DNA of 19,291 nucleotides. Origin: an uncultured Amylibacter sp. Lineage in GTDB: Bacteria > Pseudomonadota > Alphaproteobacteria > Rhodobacterales > Rhodobacteraceae. Below are positions 15,687-19,291 of this stretch, in pieces. The notes under the pieces are model-generated. The model saw nothing but the letters and a program-made list of their open reading frames with translations. It did not search any database and was not told the origin of the DNA. Made by a program: the position numbers and the translations under genes. Each line of letters starts with the position of its first letter. The first letter of the stretch is position 1. Location of the stretch: positions 1 through 19,291 of the forward strand of contig CALDZS010000121.1 in assembly GCA_937944065.1 (NCBI GenBank), read 5' to 3'.

Positions 15687-16636
15687 CTGGGTCTGAATTC
15701 TGACGGCTTATAACCACCCAAATCCCACCCCAAGTTCGCGCAATGAGACAAGATTAATTCGCCCGCCCAATCGCGCCGCGCATTGATCATGTGTCGATAC
15801 AGAAACCAGTAAACATATTGGTCAAAAGGCGTGCTGGACGCCAACACCTGATCAACGCAATCTATGGTGTTGCGATTTGCGCTGATGTTTTGAAAAATAT
15901 GATGGCAATCCATGTCGCCAAATAAAACACCAGGTTTTCTGTGCAACAATCCCTTGAAAGAAACTGCTGAGTTCATGCTGACAGTATAATCGCACGCTCC
16001 AATCATCGCTGTTATGTCGCCTTCGACCAGTTCCACACGATCGTCTGTCATCGATTGAATTTGATCGATGGCGAGATTTGAATAAGTTTCGCCTGGATGT
16101 AATTTAATTAATATACGACGTTTGGTTTCGGCGTTGATTAACTGTTCTAACATCTGAATGGGAGGCATGGATTGCCACGATCGTCTACGCAGTATCTGAC
16201 CTTGCATCGCAACCAGTACAAACCCTGTCTCGGTATAGTTTGGGGGTGTACCAACCAGTTTTTTGGACCAATTGCTAAAAAACCCTTTCGCGCGATCCAA
16301 AGGGACGGTTGTCGGATCAAATTTCTCCAAATAGACGCGCTTGTCTCGATGTGCGGCTGTTTTGTCGATTGCCCAAAATGGCCCGAAATAGGATGGACGC
16401 GCCTCTAACGCATTTGCTGTGGATGGGGATTTGCGGTGATATAAAATATAGGCGTCCGACTGCAGCGAGGCGATCATATTCGCAGCGGTGCTTTGCAAAA
16501 CATCAACCTGAAAGCCAATTCGCGTAAACGCGGCCTTGACCGTACAATAAAAAAGGTGATCACCGTCCATCGTTTTTTTGAACAAGGGTTCAGGCAGATA
16601 TATTTCCAACCGTTTTGACGACATATGTTCATGCAT
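15683..16636 (-). CDS. Capsule/Kdo glycosyltransferase-like protein (KpsC/KpsS-related), orphan
   Basis: This 317-residue protein has no signal peptide or membrane span. The C-terminal half resembles the conserved core of capsule polysaccharide proteins of the KpsC/KpsS (beta-Kdo transferase) type: KLHPGE (178-183), VELVEGDITAMIGACDYTV (201-219), MNSAVSFKGLLHRKP (221-235) and GDMDCHHIF (240-248), in the order SxxxFxxLLxxKP then GxxDxH expected for that fold. The N-terminal half is not recognisable to me. No capsule, Kdo or LPS genes are adjacent, so its acceptor is unknown. The start is uncertain (ATG 16636 or 16624); neither has a clear ribosome-binding site. It follows hemH by 37 bp on the same strand and could share its transcript, and it overlaps mutT by 4 bp at the stops. 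Function is inferred from motifs only. Confidence 0.55.
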   Translation of the reverse strand: MHEHMSSKRLEIYLPEPLFKKTMDGDHLFYCTVKAAFTRIGFQVDVLQSTAANMIASLQSDAYILYHRKSPSTANALEARPSYFGPFWAIDKTAAHRDKRVYLEKFDPTTVPLDRAKGFFSNWSKKLVGTPPNYTETGFVLVAMQGQILRRRSWQSMPPIQMLEQLINAETKRRILIKLHPGETYSNLAIDQIQSMTDDRVELVEGDITAMIGACDYTVSMNSAVSFKGLLHRKPGVLFGDMDCHHIFQNISANRNTIDCVDQVLASSTPFDQYVYWFLYRHMINARRDWAGELILSHCANLGWDLGGYKPSEFRPS

Positions 16637-16673
16637 AGTCTAGGCCAGCAACCCATGACAAGGTTGATTGACG

Positions 16674-17726
16674 CTAGATCCAGCCAGACAGTTCGTCTTT
16701 GATAATCGCCATCATCATTTCGATGTGATCAGGCGTATCGTTTAGACAGGGAATATACATGAAGTCTTCCCCGCCAGCCTCTTGAAAACTCTCAAAAATC
16801 TCTTCGTTGATTTCTTCTAAGGTTTCGACACAATCAGACGAGAACGCTGGCGACATGATCGCGATATTCTTTTGACCAGCTTCGGCCAAACGCGCCACCT
16901 CTTCTACGGTGTACGGTTTTAACCATTCTTCGCGTCCGAATATGGATTGGAAGGTCGTTTTGATTTCGGTCTCGTCCCAGCCCAATTCTTCGCGCAGCAG
17001 GCGCGTGGTTTTTTGGCACTGACAATGATATGGATCACCCTCCATCAAATAACGTTTTGGGACGCCGTGATAAGAGCAAACTAAAATATCTGGTTTCGTC
17101 TTTGCGGTCTTATACTTTGCGCGAACAGAGTTTGCTAATGCCTTGATATAAAGTGGATTATCGTAATAGGCCGCAACGGTACGAATCGCAGGTTGCCAAT
17201 TCATTTTCATCAAAGAACGGAACGCTTCGTCATTTGCCGTAGCGGTCGTGGGCCCTGCATATTGTGGATATAGCGGAAAGAACACGATTTTTTCCGCGCC
17301 CGCATCCTTCATTTTTTGGATCACACTATCAGTTGATGGATTGCCATAGCGCATGGCGAAATCGACCAAAACCTCGTCTCCGTATGCTTTCTCAACTTCA
17401 GCGCGCACAGCATCTGCTTGCGCACGTGTGGTGGTCAACAATGGGCTTTCATTCAATTCGTTGTTCCAGATACTGCGATAGGCCTCGCCAGAACTGAAAG
17501 GGCGTTTGGATAGGATGATCAACTGCAACAATGGTTGCCACAGCCATTTTGGGTAATCCACAACGCGTTGATCGGACAAAAATTGCGACAAGTACCGCCG
17601 CATTGACCAGTAGTCAGTGGCATCGGGTGTGCCAAGGTTGGTCAGGATGACGCCGATCTTTGCTGGTTTCACGATCGGATGGTCGGCGCCGGCGTGAGCC
17701 AAGCGACTTTCTGTTTTCTTTGACAT
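16674..17726 (-). CDS. hemH: Ferrochelatase
   Basis: Ferrochelatase inserts Fe2+ into protoporphyrin IX, the last step of protohaem synthesis, at the inner face of the membrane. The 350-residue product shows the family landmarks: GVILTNLGTPD (25-35), the YPQYAGPTTAT porphyrin-binding stretch (163-173), catalytic H220 in CSYHGVPKRY, and E301 in FSSDCVETLEEI. Cysteines cluster at HCQC (234-237) and C299; some alphaproteobacterial ferrochelatases bind a 2Fe-2S cluster, but I cannot tell whether this one does. ATG 17726 has GGGG five bases upstream and gives a normal N-terminus; an in-frame start farther upstream is unlikely because it would run to the methyltransferase stop. It lies 50 bp after the methyltransferase, on the same strand. 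Confidence 0.96.
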   Translation of the reverse strand: MSKKTESRLAHAGADHPIVKPAKIGVILTNLGTPDATDYWSMRRYLSQFLSDQRVVDYPKWLWQPLLQLIILSKRPFSSGEAYRSIWNNELNESPLLTTTRAQADAVRAEVEKAYGDEVLVDFAMRYGNPSTDSVIQKMKDAGAEKIVFFPLYPQYAGPTTATANDEAFRSLMKMNWQPAIRTVAAYYDNPLYIKALANSVRAKYKTAKTKPDILVCSYHGVPKRYLMEGDPYHCQCQKTTRLLREELGWDETEIKTTFQSIFGREEWLKPYTVEEVARLAEAGQKNIAIMSPAFSSDCVETLEEINEEIFESFQEAGGEDFMYIPCLNDTPDHIEMMMAIIKDELSGWI

Positions 17727-17776
17727 AAGACCCCGTAGTTTTCCTTTTCCCTGACCTAATGCATCAGAGCAAAAAA

Positions 17777-18610
17777 TCAATTCTTTTCAGGCGAAAGTTC
17801 TGGCACGCCCAGCGCATCGGACAAACGTGTTTTGGCAGAGCCTGGGCGCAGCGGTTTTTGCTGATCGTCGGACGGCGCCCATCCTGTTAAAAACACTAAT
17901 TCAAACGTGGCTGTAATCCGATCTTCGTCGGAGGGAAACAGCGCAGTATATTTCGCCGCTACAGCCTGCAATAATTCTTTGGTCATTGATGTCTTTATCC
18001 GTGCTATCATAGCATTCGATTCGCCCATCATGCGCAGCTCGTTCATCAGGTGTAATACAGTTTCATAACTAACTGTAAATAAATCATTATCTGCCACAGG
18101 AAGTGCGTATCCCGCGCGCTGCAAAAGCCCACCCAGCTCGCGTATCTCACCCATGGGAATAACACGCGGGCTGATCCCGTCCATCACAGCACTTTCGGCC
18201 TGCGAGAATGCAATCCTTAGCTCGTGTAACGTTTCGCCGCCAAACAATGCCGCAATCATCATCCCGTCAGGTCGCAAGGCGCGCCGCATCTGAACCAACT
18301 GCCCCACAGGATCGTTTGCCCAATGCAGCGACATCGCATGGATAATCAAATCATATTTGGCTTGCTCTAAATCTAAGCGCTCTGCATCAATCACGCAGTT
18401 TGCCAAAAGCCCAAGTTTCTTGGCCCATTCCGCAGCGCGCGGGCCAACAATTGCGATATCGGTAAACGACCTGTTAACGTCTTTGAGCTTTTCTGACACG
18501 ATATCGATGGCGCGGTCATGCAAAAACCAAATGTCAGCGCTGGCATTGTCGGCACGGGCACGGTGCGCGGCCAAGGCATCCAGATCAAACAATTTAGGTG
18601 GCTGTTGCAT
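17777..18610 (-). CDS. NDUFAF5/BioC-like SAM-dependent methyltransferase-fold protein
   Basis: The 277-residue protein resembles the alphaproteobacterial group related to BioC and the mitochondrial complex I assembly factor NDUFAF5. Landmarks are FLHDRAIDIVSEKLKDVNRSF (29-49), YDLIIHAMSLHWANDPVGQ (86-104), LRPDGMMIAALFGGETLHEL (112-131) and ELVFLTGWAP near the end. SAM-binding motif I, where a DxGxGxG glycine loop is expected, reads DIAIVGPRA (51-59) and is degenerate; that weakness is, as I recall, common in Rhodobacterales members. NDUFAF5 hydroxylates an arginine of a complex I subunit, so an analogous role in respiratory complex I assembly is possible, but methyl transfer or a non-catalytic role cannot be excluded. 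ATG 18610 has a strong GGAGAGG four bases upstream. Its start codon overlaps that of divergent comF, and hemH follows 50 bp downstream. Confidence 0.8.
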   Translation of the reverse strand: MQQPPKLFDLDALAAHRARADNASADIWFLHDRAIDIVSEKLKDVNRSFTDIAIVGPRAAEWAKKLGLLANCVIDAERLDLEQAKYDLIIHAMSLHWANDPVGQLVQMRRALRPDGMMIAALFGGETLHELRIAFSQAESAVMDGISPRVIPMGEIRELGGLLQRAGYALPVADNDLFTVSYETVLHLMNELRMMGESNAMIARIKTSMTKELLQAVAAKYTALFPSDEDRITATFELVFLTGWAPSDDQQKPLRPGSAKTRLSDALGVPELSPEKN

Positions 18611-19291
18611 GAACCTCTCCGATGCTGATGGATTAGCGGGAATTCGATCAAAGGAAAAGGGTTTATTGGGTCAGTTAGGTGCGCGGGCTGTTGCCCTGTT
18701 GTACCCACCGCTGTGTATTTCCTGCGCTACAGAAACCGACGCATCTGGTGGGTTGTGCGCGGATTGTTGGGTGGATATTCAATTTATATCTGGCGCCGCT
18801 TGTGATGCATGCGGACACCCTTTGCGGGGTCAGGACGACGATCAAGTATTGCGATGCGATGGTTGTATTCAAACACCGCAGGCCTGGGATCGCGGTCGGG
18901 CTGCGGTGGTGTATAACGGCATCGGTAGACGGATTGCTTTGGGTCTGAAGCATGGAGATAGGCTAGATATGGCTGTGCCGATTTCGAATTGGATGCTGGA
19001 GGCCGGTCGTGACATGTTGGATGCTGATGTGATCGCACCCGTTCCACTGCATTGGACCAGAATGTTGAAGCGCCGCTATAATCAAGCGGCGGTGCTAGGC
19101 AATCAGATTGCCCAATTTTCTGGAACGAAAACAATACCTGATTTGTTGATACGCCATAAGCGGACGATCCAACAAAAAGGAATGTCACGAGAAGCGCGAT
19201 TTGAAAATCAATCTAGTGCAATCGCTGTCTTATCCAGACATGCAAACGCGTTAGAGAATAAAACGGTTTTGTTAATCGATGATGTTATGAC
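18609..19291 (+). CDS. comF: ComF family phosphoribosyltransferase-like protein (cut by window edge)
   Basis: This is the first 227 codons of a ComF family protein, involved in DNA uptake in competent bacteria and thought to act on single-stranded DNA in the cytoplasm. Four CxxC pairs (CISC, CADC, CDAC, CDGC) form the N-terminal zinc-binding part, followed by LGLKHGDRLD, the PVPLHWTRMLKRRYNQA block, and the PRPP-binding loop, which is cut at IDDVMT by the window end. About 10-15 residues are missing from the usual length. ATG 18609, preceded by AGGTGG seven bases upstream, overlaps the start codon of the divergent methyltransferase. Family proteins usually begin closer to the LLYPPLC segment, so TTG 18666, preceded by AAAAGG, is a serious alternative. 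The gene is divergent from the methyltransferase and its function here is inferred from the family. Confidence 0.88.
   Translation, partial: MNLSDADGLAGIRSKEKGLLGQLGARAVALLYPPLCISCATETDASGGLCADCWVDIQFISGAACDACGHPLRGQDDDQVLRCDGCIQTPQAWDRGRAAVVYNGIGRRIALGLKHGDRLDMAVPISNWMLEAGRDMLDADVIAPVPLHWTRMLKRRYNQAAVLGNQIAQFSGTKTIPDLLIRHKRTIQQKGMSREARFENQSSAIAVLSRHANALENKTVLLIDDVM

Noticed and set aside
16649..16666. Short hairpin CAACC-N8-GGTTG between hemH and the glycosyltransferase-like gene.
   Set aside because: A 5-bp stem without a T-run is too weak to call a terminator.

Overview
The window reads as an ordinary stretch of chromosome from an alphaproteobacterium, most likely a moderate-GC member of the Rhodobacterales (roseobacter-like). 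The evidence is gene content and recognisable protein sequence: the rimP-nusA-ylxR-infB cluster, a RimP and IF-2 N-terminus of Rhodobacterales type, the run secA / parvulin / argJ / mutT, an alphaproteobacterial long-form YlxR protein, and a PstS-OmpA fusion protein. Genus cannot be assigned from the sequence alone. I see no phage, IS element, CRISPR array, tRNA or rRNA.

Layout. Positions 1-3136 (minus strand) hold the translation/transcription operon rimP, nusA, ylxR and the first 98 codons of infB. It is preceded by a clear promoter and a short leader with an intrinsic terminator directly before rimP. Positions 3137-3740 are the only long non-coding stretch. It carries that leader, a cluster of short inverted repeats and a CRP/FNR-like palindrome. 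It is followed by a plus-strand membrane fatty acid desaturase (3741-4736). A minus-strand pair, a CinA-type molybdopterin-binding-domain protein and a GNAT acetyltransferase, runs back towards the desaturase and overlaps its stop codon. Positions 6202-8525 are a plus-strand group sfsA, map, radC. It converges on a minus-strand periplasmic PstS-OmpA fusion protein (8517-10031), which lies downstream of secA (10120-12948, minus). Divergent from secA are a secreted parvulin prolyl isomerase, argJ and a MutT-like Nudix hydrolase (13210-15686, plus). On the minus strand, 15683-18610 hold an NDUFAF5/BioC-like methyltransferase, ferrochelatase (hemH) and an orphan protein resembling capsule/Kdo glycosyltransferases. 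At the right edge comF starts on the plus strand and runs off the window.

How the genes work together. Most are independent housekeeping functions: ribosome maturation and transcription elongation (rimP, nusA, ylxR, infB), protein export and periplasmic folding (secA, parvulin), N-terminal methionine removal (map), arginine biosynthesis (argJ), haem synthesis (hemH) and nucleotide-pool sanitation (mutT). The organisation is very tight. Three convergent pairs overlap at their stop codons, one divergent pair overlaps at its start codons, and argJ/mutT overlap by 4 bp. I found no obviously new multi-gene system. The observations most worth following are RNA and DNA structures: the rimP attenuator, a long hairpin at the nusA-ylxR junction, mutually exclusive inverted repeats after secA, and a dense operator-like region before the desaturase. 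The orphan glycosyltransferase-like gene and the PstS-OmpA fusion are the proteins with the least certain roles.
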